A stretch of DNA of 64,000 nt. Origin: Pseudoroseicyclus tamaricis. Lineage in GTDB: Bacteria > Pseudomonadota > Alphaproteobacteria > Rhodobacterales > Rhodobacteraceae. The DNA is taken from assembly GCF_012070395.1 (NCBI RefSeq), contig NZ_JAAFYS010000004.1, positions 454,792-518,791 on the forward strand, read 5' to 3'. Positions 36,735 to 44,725 of this stretch are shown here, piece after piece (the first letter of the stretch is position 1; every line of letters begins with the position of its first letter). The notes beneath the pieces are model-generated. The model was given only the letters and a program-made list of their open reading frames with translations, ran no database searches and was not told the DNA's origin. The translations under genes and the position numbers were made by a program.

Positions 36735-38962
36735 CAGGCGCTCGACTGCACTGCGGTGCCTTGGCCTGCGTACCGAACTGGCATCCATAGGGCGAAGGCC
36801 GGGACGTCCTTGAGTCTGCCATCCTTCGTTCGGAGCACGTGGATCTGCAAGGACGGCTCGTCACGGATCATGATCTCACGATCGCCTGGATAGACCGGGG
36901 TACCAGTCCGGGGATTCCGGCCTTGGTGGAGTTGAGCTACTTTGCCGGCCTCGATCTTCCGTTCCCGCAGGCGCCCTTTTCCCATAAGGTAAATGCGCGC
37001 CGACCGTCCGGGCTGGCCCACGAACTCGTCCAGTTGCAGCATTGCGCCGTACAGCATGTCGCGTTGATCCGCGTCCGCCACTCGGATGTCCGCTAGCACC
37101 TCCAGAAGCTGCGCGATGGGTAGGCCAGTGGAAACGAGGTGCCGCTGCTCGGCCGTCCGCGCTTCATGCCCCGTATCCTCGTCCAACATCACTGACGATT
37201 GGACGCGGTTCAGAAGCGATCGGTTATCGTCGAGGTCGGATCCGAGAATTGCCGGCCGATCCAACATCAGCCAGTCGTCCGACAGACGGCGCTGCTTCAC
37301 GGCTTGCGTCAGCACGCTACGCCGCGTGGGACGCAGCGATGGGCTGAGAAGGAACTGTCGCCTCCAGTCCCGCAGAGGCCGTCCCTCCTCGGCGACCGGC
37401 TTGAGCTGCTCGCGAAGTGCCTCCTCATGCTCAGCGTACTCCCTGAAGGCGCTACGCGTGTCGTCGTCCGTCCAAATGCGGATCCGACCGAGGTAACCAC
37501 GCTTGTACCCGAAGAATCGAGCTCGTTGCTGGATCGAGTCGGCCAGACGCTGACCGAGGCTGCGCGCGAGGTGCGTCGTCGTAAGCCCCTCGACCGTGAA
37601 CCCGCGTTCGATGGCCTGCCCACCGATGAGGATGAAGGAGAAGTGCCTGCTCCAGGGCACGGGCGGCGCGCCGCGGTTTAATTCTAGGACCTGCGTATCC
37701 TTGAGGGCCACGCGCATCGGACGGATCAGTTCATCAAAGGACGGTAGCCCCGGATCCGTCGTAGAGAGGTCGCGATGGGCTTTGCGAAGGAATGCCAGCA
37801 AAAACTCCCGCTCTTCTGGCGCGGTCGATGCCGCCTCTTCCTGCAGAAGCTCGGACCAGTCGGCCTTCATCCGATCAATCCATTCACGGAGGCGCGAATG
37901 GTCCCCAGTCAACCGCGACGGATGTATGAGCATTGATCGGTTCGATCGAGGACTTCCTGCGAAGCCCGAATGGTGGTCCGCCCCTATTCCGACGAGGAAG
38001 GATGCTAAGGCCGCACGCAAACTCTCTGGAGGCCCCTCCTGAGCCTCTAAGGCATCCTCCATCTCGGCGGCTGGCACCGACCGGACATGCGCAGCAGCCT
38101 TCTCAATGAAAAGCTCCTTACCGCCGACATAGGCGCCCCCCGGCTCCAGAACCTGGACGAAGCTCGGCGAGAGCGCGTCGCTTATTTCGATGAGGAGGTT
38201 GGCCTGGGGCGTGGCTGTGTACTGCAGGAAAGTATGGCTAACCCCATTCGTGGCCATCGCTTGCCGAAGGCGCGAAATTGCGGCGTAGGTCTTAGTAGGA
38301 TTAGTTTGGGTATCAGATGCCGCGTTCGCGTCGAGGCTAGCCTGATCCGCTTCGTCGTCGATAATGAGGGCCGGTGCAGGCGGTGGGCGAAGCTCCGCGA
38401 TCATGTCGGCAAGCTTCGAGAGGTTGCCGGCATGCTTCATCACCGTAACGATAACAGTCGGGCACGCCGATTGGTCGAAGTCGTCGTCCTGCCATTTGTC
38501 CAGCGCGGCCTGCATCGTCCGGACATCGGCCGCGCGTTGCGCCGGTTTGATACCTTGGCGCGGCCCCCGAATGTGCAGCCACGTTCGCTTCTCGCCGATG
38601 GCGAGATCCTTCGCGAGCCTGCCCTCTGTCTGTTCGAGAAGATACTTCGACGTGCCACCGATCAGGACCACCATCGAATAGCCGTTGTCGCGGGCCAGAG
38701 CGGCGACGGTCGTGAACGAAAGAGTCTTCCCGCTTTGGACGTACCCAATCGTCAGTCCGGCGTCGCCCCTGACCGGGCCGCCTGGCTCGGCGCAGCGGGA
38801 GAGGATCGCTCTGGAGGCCTCTGCGAGGCGCCCTCGTGCCTCCGCTTCATCCGGGAAAGTACGATACAGGAGTTCGCCGGTCTCGTCCCCCTCTACAGGG
38901 CACCAGGAGCCTCCTCGCGGCGCGGTCCTATTGATCGTTGCGGTTCCGGCGCGTTCCGTCAT
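36734..38962 (-). CDS. Z1-domain superfamily II ATPase
   Basis: A 742-residue helicase-like protein of the Z1 family. Walker A is GYVQSGKT (73-80), Walker B is IIDDEADQAS (DDEAD at 202-206) and motif III is QYTATPQAN (247-255). The Z1-specific blocks are IGGQAIERGFTVEGLTTTHL and SIQQRARFFGYKRGY. It probably translocates on or remodels DNA for the associated nuclease. It overlaps the GHKL gene by ATGA and the nuclease gene by TGATG, so the three form a coupled unit. Confidence 0.9.
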   Translation of the reverse strand: MTERAGTATINRTAPRGGSWCPVEGDETGELLYRTFPDEAEARGRLAEASRAILSRCAEPGGPVRGDAGLTIGYVQSGKTLSFTTVAALARDNGYSMVVLIGGTSKYLLEQTEGRLAKDLAIGEKRTWLHIRGPRQGIKPAQRAADVRTMQAALDKWQDDDFDQSACPTVIVTVMKHAGNLSKLADMIAELRPPPAPALIIDDEADQASLDANAASDTQTNPTKTYAAISRLRQAMATNGVSHTFLQYTATPQANLLIEISDALSPSFVQVLEPGGAYVGGKELFIEKAAAHVRSVPAAEMEDALEAQEGPPESLRAALASFLVGIGADHHSGFAGSPRSNRSMLIHPSRLTGDHSRLREWIDRMKADWSELLQEEAASTAPEEREFLLAFLRKAHRDLSTTDPGLPSFDELIRPMRVALKDTQVLELNRGAPPVPWSRHFSFILIGGQAIERGFTVEGLTTTHLARSLGQRLADSIQQRARFFGYKRGYLGRIRIWTDDDTRSAFREYAEHEEALREQLKPVAEEGRPLRDWRRQFLLSPSLRPTRRSVLTQAVKQRRLSDDWLMLDRPAILGSDLDDNRSLLNRVQSSVMLDEDTGHEARTAEQRHLVSTGLPIAQLLEVLADIRVADADQRDMLYGAMLQLDEFVGQPGRSARIYLMGKGRLRERKIEAGKVAQLHQGRNPRTGTPVYPGDREIMIRDEPSLQIHVLRTKDGRLKDVPAFALWMPVRYAGQGTAVQSSA

Positions 38963-40476
38963 TCGCTCATCCCCTTCAAGGCCTTGTTGATACCGCGTAC
39001 CGTCGCCGAGGCGCCTATCGCGGCATCCTTACTCCCCGTTCTGGCCAGGACCTGCCCAATCGCCACGGCGGCAGCCGTCCGGAGCATGGCCTGCCAGGCC
39101 CGCTCGTCGTCGTCGACGAAGCGGACATTGAAAGGATGGTGCGCTGACACGCGGATGACGACCTTCCGGGTGCCATCTTGCAGCTCGGTGTTGAGCACAC
39201 GAAGCCAATCGCGCTCAGCGTCGTCCATTGTCGGCTGGACGTGAACCTCCCACGCTTGCCCATCTATCCGGGCAACGAAGACCTCATCCGCAAGTGTGCG
39301 GACGGCTGCCTCCGCCTCGGGCTCCTCTGCCGCGTCGTCCTGCGCCCGCCCGGTCGACGCAGCGGTGAATCCCTTCTCTGCATCACGCGCGGTCTCCTTG
39401 GCGGCCTTGCGCGCGACGTCTTCGAGTTCCTCCTTGGCCTTCCGAGCCCGGAACTCGTCTGCCTGCTTCAGGAGTGGGATCGGATCCTGCGCCAACCGTT
39501 CCTTGAGCAATTCGAGGAACGCCTCCTGCTCCTCTTCTTCCCACTGGAAACCGTCCTTGGTATGCGAGACTTGGAATCCTTCGAGGTTCAACTCCCCGAA
39601 GAGCCTCTGGCGACGGAAGCTATTGGCGCTGCCAAAGATTGTGTGCGGCTTGAAGCCCTCGTCGGCACTGCCCTGGATCAACCTACCACGCCGGAACAGG
39701 GCGAAGCCGGCGCGACGGGTGCTCGCCGTGGCAAAGAGAGCCGCGAAACCCTTTGCGCTTTTCCCTTCGCCAAAATCGAAGTCGATCTCCTTGCGCCAAC
39801 TAATCGGCTCCGCCGCTTTATCCCATTCAGGCGGCTGAAGCAGCACGTCCGGATCGTCATAGGACAGCGCCTCACCCTTTACCTCCAGGCGGAGCCAACC
39901 CTCTCTGAGAAACTGCCGGTAGATGTCCGCCAAGTGCTCCCTAATTTTCGTAAGGGTTTTCATCCGAGGAAGCCGGGTTACGTCGAAAAGCTCGACGACC
40001 GTATAATGCGCGTCTCTCCTCGCTGCATTCTCTTCGGCGTGGAGTTCGTCGAGGGAGAGATCGACGATGGTAGCGACGTCAAGTTCGACGATGCGCTCGA
40101 CATCTTCGCCCAAGGCCTTGGTTCGGACGGACCATCGGGGCGCGAACCAGCAGGCCGCGGACTTCATGCCCATTCCGAACTCCGAAAGTCCTGAGGCATC
40201 TGACGGTGCCTGCGCGGGGCGGAAGGCACGGGGGAATTCAGAAAGCGGGATCCCGGCTGCGTTGTCCTCGATCCGGATGATGCCCTCATCCTCAATGAGG
40301 ACGCGTACGGTCAGCGTGTCGGATCCAACTGCCCCTAGCGCCTCGCGGTTAGAGCGGAAGCTCTGAACGGAGTTGTCCACGAACTCCGCGATAGCGAACC
40401 ACTCTTTGTAGTTGAGGTGCTTCAGGACGCCGAGGACGCTGACGCCAGGATTGATCGGTACTTTCGGGCCGCTCAT
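38959..40476 (-). CDS. GHKL (MutL/MORC/Hsp90-like) ATPase
   Basis: A 505-residue ATPase. The N box is AIAEFVDNSVQSF (E31, D34, N35), the G1 box IEDNAAGIP (69-77) and the G2 box SEFGMGMKSAACWF (98-111). A second domain follows with LFGELNLEGFQVSHTKDGFQ. The C-terminal region has a charged helical stretch (about 350-410). These are the marks of GHKL ATPases found in restriction-type clusters. It is probably a sensor or clamp that controls Z1 and the nuclease. It starts 10 bases after the methyltransferase stop. Confidence 0.88.
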   Translation of the reverse strand: MSGPKVPINPGVSVLGVLKHLNYKEWFAIAEFVDNSVQSFRSNREALGAVGSDTLTVRVLIEDEGIIRIEDNAAGIPLSEFPRAFRPAQAPSDASGLSEFGMGMKSAACWFAPRWSVRTKALGEDVERIVELDVATIVDLSLDELHAEENAARRDAHYTVVELFDVTRLPRMKTLTKIREHLADIYRQFLREGWLRLEVKGEALSYDDPDVLLQPPEWDKAAEPISWRKEIDFDFGEGKSAKGFAALFATASTRRAGFALFRRGRLIQGSADEGFKPHTIFGSANSFRRQRLFGELNLEGFQVSHTKDGFQWEEEEQEAFLELLKERLAQDPIPLLKQADEFRARKAKEELEDVARKAAKETARDAEKGFTAASTGRAQDDAAEEPEAEAAVRTLADEVFVARIDGQAWEVHVQPTMDDAERDWLRVLNTELQDGTRKVVIRVSAHHPFNVRFVDDDERAWQAMLRTAAAVAIGQVLARTGSKDAAIGASATVRGINKALKGMSE

Positions 40477-40486
40477 CCCCCCGACC

Positions 40487-41779
40487 TCAATGGATGGTGG
40501 GCGCAGGATCGTCCTGGCCGAGCAGGCGCGCGGCGACCGCCTGGATTACGCCAACGTTCACCGCGTTGCCGAGCGCCTTGTAGGCGGCCTGACGCGTGTG
40601 AGGCATGTACTGGAAGTCCCCCATGCTCTGGAGCCGGGCGCACTCACGGACGGTCATGTAGCGCTCCTCCCAACCTACAACCGGAACCTGGCTCGTGGTC
40701 AGGGCGACGAGGGAAGGGGCGACGGTTGGTCGCTTCACTCGGATGCCGGAGGCGCGGAACTGGATGATCCCCTTTCGAATGTCGCGCGGCCCATCCTTCC
40801 AGTTCCATTCCAGCTTCTGAAAACTAGGGGCAAAGCCGCGGATGGACGGGAGCCAGGCGTCGAAGGCCCCAGGCGAGAAGCCGTAGAGTTCGCGGTTCTG
40901 CGAAATGAAGCGCTCCTTCCAACCGGCGAAGCGCGGCTTGCTCTCCTGCGCGTATGGAGGCAGCAAAGCGAAGTTTTGATCGTGGCTCCCCGTCAGCGGT
41001 TCTCCGAAGGCGCCCTTCAGCCCCTTGAGAGCATTGGGTGGCAAGGAGGCAGGCGTGTGTCCGACGTATGGATAGGTGGCACCGAACTCCATTGCCCAGA
41101 TGGGAAAGGAAGGCAGAGGAACGTCGTCCGGGTATGCGTCGAGGAAGCGCTGCCACGCATCGAGGTATTTAAGGAAGGTGCTTGGCAGCGCCTTCGCGTC
41201 GTTCGGTCGTTCGTCGAGCACGTCGTGAATGTCGAGTTCGTCGCGAGGACGCTTCCGACCCGGCCACTCGAACTCAGCAAGCGCGCCCCTGCCTTGCTTG
41301 GCGACGATGATCGCCCTGTCGCGGACCTGAGGTACCCCGAACATGTGGGGTGATAGGAGCTTCGATCGGACGTCGTAACCGATCATTGCAAGCTGTCGCT
41401 CCATTGCTGCCCAGGTCCGTCCCTGGTCGTGACGTAGGAGGTTGGGGACGTTCTCCAGGATGAGATGACCAGGTCGACGTTTGCGCAGAATTCTCAAAAC
41501 GTTGTCGAACAGCGTTCCGGAGCCCGGGTAGTCTCGGCCTAGTTGCGCCCCAGCCTTGGAGAATGGCTGGCACGGGAAGCCGGCGCAGAGCACGTCGTGC
41601 TCAGGAACCTCGTCGAGCGGGATCGAGGTCACGTCCCCCCGTGGGCGCAGGCCGTGGTTGCGCTCATAGAGATCCACGAGGAGGGGATCGAGCTCGGAGG
41701 CCATGACGCATTCGTGCCCGAGGTTAGCGAGCGCCCTATGGAAGCCGCCGAGCCCTGCAAAGAGGTCAATGAACTTCAT
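40487..41779 (-). CDS. C5-cytosine DNA methyltransferase (Dcm type)
   Basis: A 430-residue enzyme. Motif I is DLFAGLGGFHRAL, motif IV is GFPCQPFSKAG with catalytic Cys C70, motif VI is ENVPNLL (E109), motif VIII is QVRDRAIIV, and motifs IX-X end in AYKALGNAVNVGVI. A target-recognition region of about 150 residues lies between VIII and IX. It is the protective methylase of the cluster; its recognition site cannot be read from sequence. It is first in the four-gene operon. Confidence 0.95.
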   Translation of the reverse strand: MKFIDLFAGLGGFHRALANLGHECVMASELDPLLVDLYERNHGLRPRGDVTSIPLDEVPEHDVLCAGFPCQPFSKAGAQLGRDYPGSGTLFDNVLRILRKRRPGHLILENVPNLLRHDQGRTWAAMERQLAMIGYDVRSKLLSPHMFGVPQVRDRAIIVAKQGRGALAEFEWPGRKRPRDELDIHDVLDERPNDAKALPSTFLKYLDAWQRFLDAYPDDVPLPSFPIWAMEFGATYPYVGHTPASLPPNALKGLKGAFGEPLTGSHDQNFALLPPYAQESKPRFAGWKERFISQNRELYGFSPGAFDAWLPSIRGFAPSFQKLEWNWKDGPRDIRKGIIQFRASGIRVKRPTVAPSLVALTTSQVPVVGWEERYMTVRECARLQSMGDFQYMPHTRQAAYKALGNAVNVGVIQAVAARLLGQDDPAPTIH

Positions 41780-42093
41780 GTGCCCGCCGGCCCAAAGAAT
41801 CGAGGAAGGTTGCTCACGCAGCGCATGCTCCTCGGGGATCGACGTCGGCGACTGGCCATATGTTTGCGGATGATTTCATCTCCTTCGCAAGGAACACGAC
41901 GCTCCCCGCCGCGACAAGGGGTCGCGTTCTCCGCCCCGGACGACATCAGGCTGAAAGATTCTAAAGTCGGAGCCGGCACGGTCGCCGGCAGTCTCTGTGG
42001 ACCGACAAGCGCCCTGAGGTGGGTAGCTACAGATAGATTGGCGGCGCTTCCTACATCTGACGAGTAGTCACTTGAGGTGTTCTTGGATCTTTT

Positions 42094-42130
42094 GAGCAGC
42101 CCCTTCGGGCTAAGCCCTTTTGGGTTGCTC
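42094..42130. other. Compact folded segment of unknown role
   Basis: GAGCAGCCC (42094-42102) pairs with GGGTTGCTC (42122-42130), allowing one G-T pair. Inside, GGGCT and AGCCC can pair as well, or AGCCC-CTTC-GGGCT can form instead. No T-run follows on either strand, so a simple terminator is unlikely. It lies about 315 bases upstream of the methyltransferase start. Confidence 0.4.
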
Positions 42131-42443
42131 TGACGACACTCGGTCAGGGACGAGCAACGAAGCGTAGCGATGGATTCGCACTTCCGGCGCCCCTCAGGGT
42201 CGGGATTGCTGATGCAGCGACGGGCCGCTCCCTGCCCACGCCCACGTTTGGCAAGCACAACCAATTGGCTAGCTAGGTGCGCTGACTGTTCATAGCGCAC
42301 CCGGTGCGCAAAACAGGGCGGTCCAACAGAATGATCAATCAAGGCATGCCGGATACCGACGGTACAGTTCGCTCCAACAAAGAGATCAGACTGCTTAGCC
42401 GGATGTTGAGCGGGAACTGAGCCCGCGTGCTGCAGCGGAGAAG

Positions 42444-42463
42444 GGTGGACACAAAGGTGGACA
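42444..42463 (+). repeat. Paired GGTGGACA repeats, right end
   Basis: Two GGTGGACA words separated by CAAA, in the same orientation as the pair at 31524-31543 and 46 bases from attR. They are probable arm-type binding sites for the integrase. Confidence 0.6.
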
Positions 42464-42517
42464 CACTGCTTTCACGCGGAGCAAGTGGCTGACCAAAATA
42501 GATCTTTATGGGAGCAA

Positions 42518-42604
<87 letters not shown>

Positions 42605-42783
42605 CGGTGTGCCGCGTGGCTCTACGGGTTCGGCCGGGGGGTGTCAACGGGTTTCGATGCGTGGAATTCAGGCGTCGCGCGGCGGTGTGCGGGATGGCTG
42701 GCGGGGATGCGCCCCTTTCGCCTTGCCCGCTCACCGCGCCGAGACTAAACCCGGGCCCGACAGCAGTGAAGGACGGAGCGACC

Positions 42784-43767
42784 ATGGCAGGGCTCGTCAC
42801 CATCTTCGGCGGATCGGGGTTTCTCGGGCGGCACATCGCCCGGCGGCTGGCCAAGGAGGGCTGGCGCGTCCGTGTCGCCGTCCGTGAGGTCGCGGCGGCG
42901 GGGTTCGTCCGGCAATACGGCGTCGTCGGCCAGGTCATGCCGGTCTTCTGCAACATCCGCGACGACGATTCGGTGGCCGCGGCGCTGGCGGGGGCGGATG
43001 CCGCCATCAACTGCGTCGGCATCCTCGCCGACAACGGGCGCAACACGCTGAAAGCGATCAACGAGGATGGCGCCGCCCGCATCGCGCGGGTGTCGAAGGA
43101 GATGGGCATCAAGCATCTCGTCCACCTCTCGGGCCTCGGCGCCGATGCGGACAGCGAGAGCAGCTACCTGCGCACCAAGGCCGACGGCGAGCAGGCGGTG
43201 CGCGAGATCTTTCCGGGGGCGATGATCCTGCGGCCGGCGCCGCTCTTCGGCCCCGATGACACCTTCTTCAACCGGCTGGGCAACATGGCGCGCATGCTGC
43301 CGGTGATCCCGCTGCCGAAGCAGCATACCCGCCTGCAGCCCGTCTATGTCGATGACGTGGCCGCCGCGGCGGCGCTGGGCGCCAGCGGCCGGGCGCCGGG
43401 CGGCACCTATGCGCTCGGCGGGCCGGAGGTGATGACCCAGCGCGAGGTGATGGAGGCGATCTGCACGCTGATCCGCCGCCGCCGCGTGCTCTTCGGCCTG
43501 CCCGACTGGCTCGCCCGGCCGGTGGCCTGGGCCGGCGGCATCGTGCAGGTGCTGTCGCTCGGCATCATCAAGGCGCCGATCACCAGCGACGAGCTGCGCG
43601 CGCTCTCCAGCGACTCGGTCGTGCCGGAGGGGGCCAAGGGCTTCGCCGAGCTGGGGCTGACGCCGACGGCGATGGAGGTTGTCCTGCCGAGCTACATGTG
43701 GCGCTTCCGGCCCTCGGGCCAGTACCTGGCCATCAAGGATTCGGCCAAGGGACTGCGGAAATCCTGA
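42784..43767 (+). CDS. NDUFA9-like NAD(P)-binding protein
   Basis: A 327-residue atypical short-chain dehydrogenase of the complex I NDUFA9/NAD-dependent epimerase group. The Rossmann motif TIFGGSGFLGRHIARRLAKEG is at the N-terminus. GVVGQVMPVFCNIRD and HLSGLGADADSESSYLRTKADGE follow, with the YxxxK site replaced by YLRTK. In mitochondria NDUFA9 is a complex I subunit; in alphaproteobacteria the role is unsettled. ATG at 42784; uppP follows after 3 bases. Confidence 0.87.
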   Translation: MAGLVTIFGGSGFLGRHIARRLAKEGWRVRVAVREVAAAGFVRQYGVVGQVMPVFCNIRDDDSVAAALAGADAAINCVGILADNGRNTLKAINEDGAARIARVSKEMGIKHLVHLSGLGADADSESSYLRTKADGEQAVREIFPGAMILRPAPLFGPDDTFFNRLGNMARMLPVIPLPKQHTRLQPVYVDDVAAAAALGASGRAPGGTYALGGPEVMTQREVMEAICTLIRRRRVLFGLPDWLARPVAWAGGIVQVLSLGIIKAPITSDELRALSSDSVVPEGAKGFAELGLTPTAMEVVLPSYMWRFRPSGQYLAIKDSAKGLRKS

Positions 43768-43770
43768 CGC

Positions 43771-44574
43771 ATGGCTGATACCGCGCTGATCGCCCTGCTC
43801 CTCGGGATCCTCGAGGGGCTGACCGAGTTCATCCCCGTCTCCTCCACCGGGCACCTGCTGCTCGCCGGGCACTTCCTCGGCTTCGAGGCGGCGGGAAAGA
43901 CCTTCGAGGTCGTCATCCAGCTCGGCGCCATCTTTGCGCTGCTCTTCGTCTATGCCGGGCGCCTGTGGGAGGTGTTCCGCAACGCGCCGCACGATCCGGG
44001 CGCGCGGCGGTTCATCGCCTCCGTCCTGCTGGCCTTCCTGCCGGCGGCGGTGCTTGGCGTCATCCTGCATGACCTGATCAAGAACGTCTTCTTCGAGACG
44101 CCGCTGCTCATCGCCTCGATGCTGGTGATCGGCGGGGTGATACTGATCTTCTTCGAGCGTATCGCGCCGGAGCCGACGGTGGACGACGCCGAGGCGCTGC
44201 CGCTGCGCAAAGCCTTCGCCGTGGGCCTCTGCCAGTGCCTCGCCATGGTGCCCGGCGTCTCCCGCTCGGGGGCGACCATCGTGGGTGCGCTGATGCTGGG
44301 CGTGTCGAAGCGCGCGGCGGCGGAGTTCTCCTTCTTCCTCTCCATGCCGACGATGGCGGGGGCGGTGGCCTACGACATCTATGCCACCCGCAACGAGCTG
44401 GACCTGTCGGCCTGGGGCGAGATCGCTATCGGCTTCGTTGCCGCTTTCGTGGTGGCGCTGCTGGTGGTGCGCTGGTTGCTCGGCTTCGTCTCCCGCCACG
44501 GCTACGCGCTGTTCGGCTACTGGCGAATCCTCGTCGGCGGGGCGGCCCTGATCGCTCTGCTGATCCAAGGATAG
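43771..44574 (+). CDS. uppP: Undecaprenyl-diphosphatase UppP (BacA)
   Basis: A 267-residue polytopic membrane phosphatase recycling undecaprenyl pyrophosphate for cell-wall synthesis. Both catalytic signatures are present: GILEGLTEFIPVSSTGHLLL and MVPGVSRSGATIVGALMLG. About seven or eight membrane helices are visible. The gene is translated with the NDUFA9-like gene upstream. A GGCGGAA/TTCCGCC hairpin (44605-44630) downstream may end the transcript. Confidence 0.96.
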   Translation: MADTALIALLLGILEGLTEFIPVSSTGHLLLAGHFLGFEAAGKTFEVVIQLGAIFALLFVYAGRLWEVFRNAPHDPGARRFIASVLLAFLPAAVLGVILHDLIKNVFFETPLLIASMLVIGGVILIFFERIAPEPTVDDAEALPLRKAFAVGLCQCLAMVPGVSRSGATIVGALMLGVSKRAAAEFSFFLSMPTMAGAVAYDIYATRNELDLSAWGEIAIGFVAAFVVALLVVRWLLGFVSRHGYALFGYWRILVGGAALIALLIQG

Positions 44575-44580
44575 TGGTAG

Positions 44581-44595
44581 GTCAGCCAAGTTGAC
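44581..44595. promoter_or_regulatory. Dyad operator 1 upstream of gltD
   Basis: GTCAGCCAAGTTGAC, an inverted repeat of GTCARC with 3-base spacing, lies 6 bases after the uppP stop. Matching dyads lie at 44655-44669 and 60371-60385. It is probably a regulator binding site. Confidence 0.5.
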
Positions 44596-44654
44596 CCAAT
44601 AAAGGGCGGAAATCGCACCGCTCTTCCGCCAGCCAGCATATTTTGGCATTTTAG

Positions 44655-44669
44655 GTCAGCACGGCTGAC
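44655..44669. promoter_or_regulatory. Dyad operator 2 upstream of gltD
   Basis: GTCAGCACGGCTGAC is a perfect 6-3-6 dyad starting 74 bases after operator 1 (about seven helical turns) and lying 56 bases before the gltD start. Both sites are preceded by TAG. Confidence 0.55.
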
Positions 44670-44725
44670 TTTTATTCCCCTGCGTAACGGGGTAGTGGTA
44701 TTCCCGAACAGACGGGAGACCGCCC

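Larger units (their letters stand above)
41780..42517. other. Right-end non-coding region of the element
   Basis: About 740 bases upstream of the methyltransferase with no recognised gene. It contains a structured segment at 42094-42130, a 13-bp repeat word at 42296-42308, and the paired GGTGGACA repeats at 42444-42463. A 188-codon minus-strand frame ends in an ATGA overlap with the methyltransferase, but its composition (Ser/Arg/Pro-rich, no domain) does not look like a protein. Confidence 0.5.

Noticed and set aside
41776..42342. 188-codon minus-strand frame ending in an ATGA overlap with the methyltransferase
   Set aside because: Ser/Arg/Pro/Cys-rich without any domain, no ribosome site, and no resemblance to a Vsr or regulator protein. 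The 4-base overlap alone is weak evidence.
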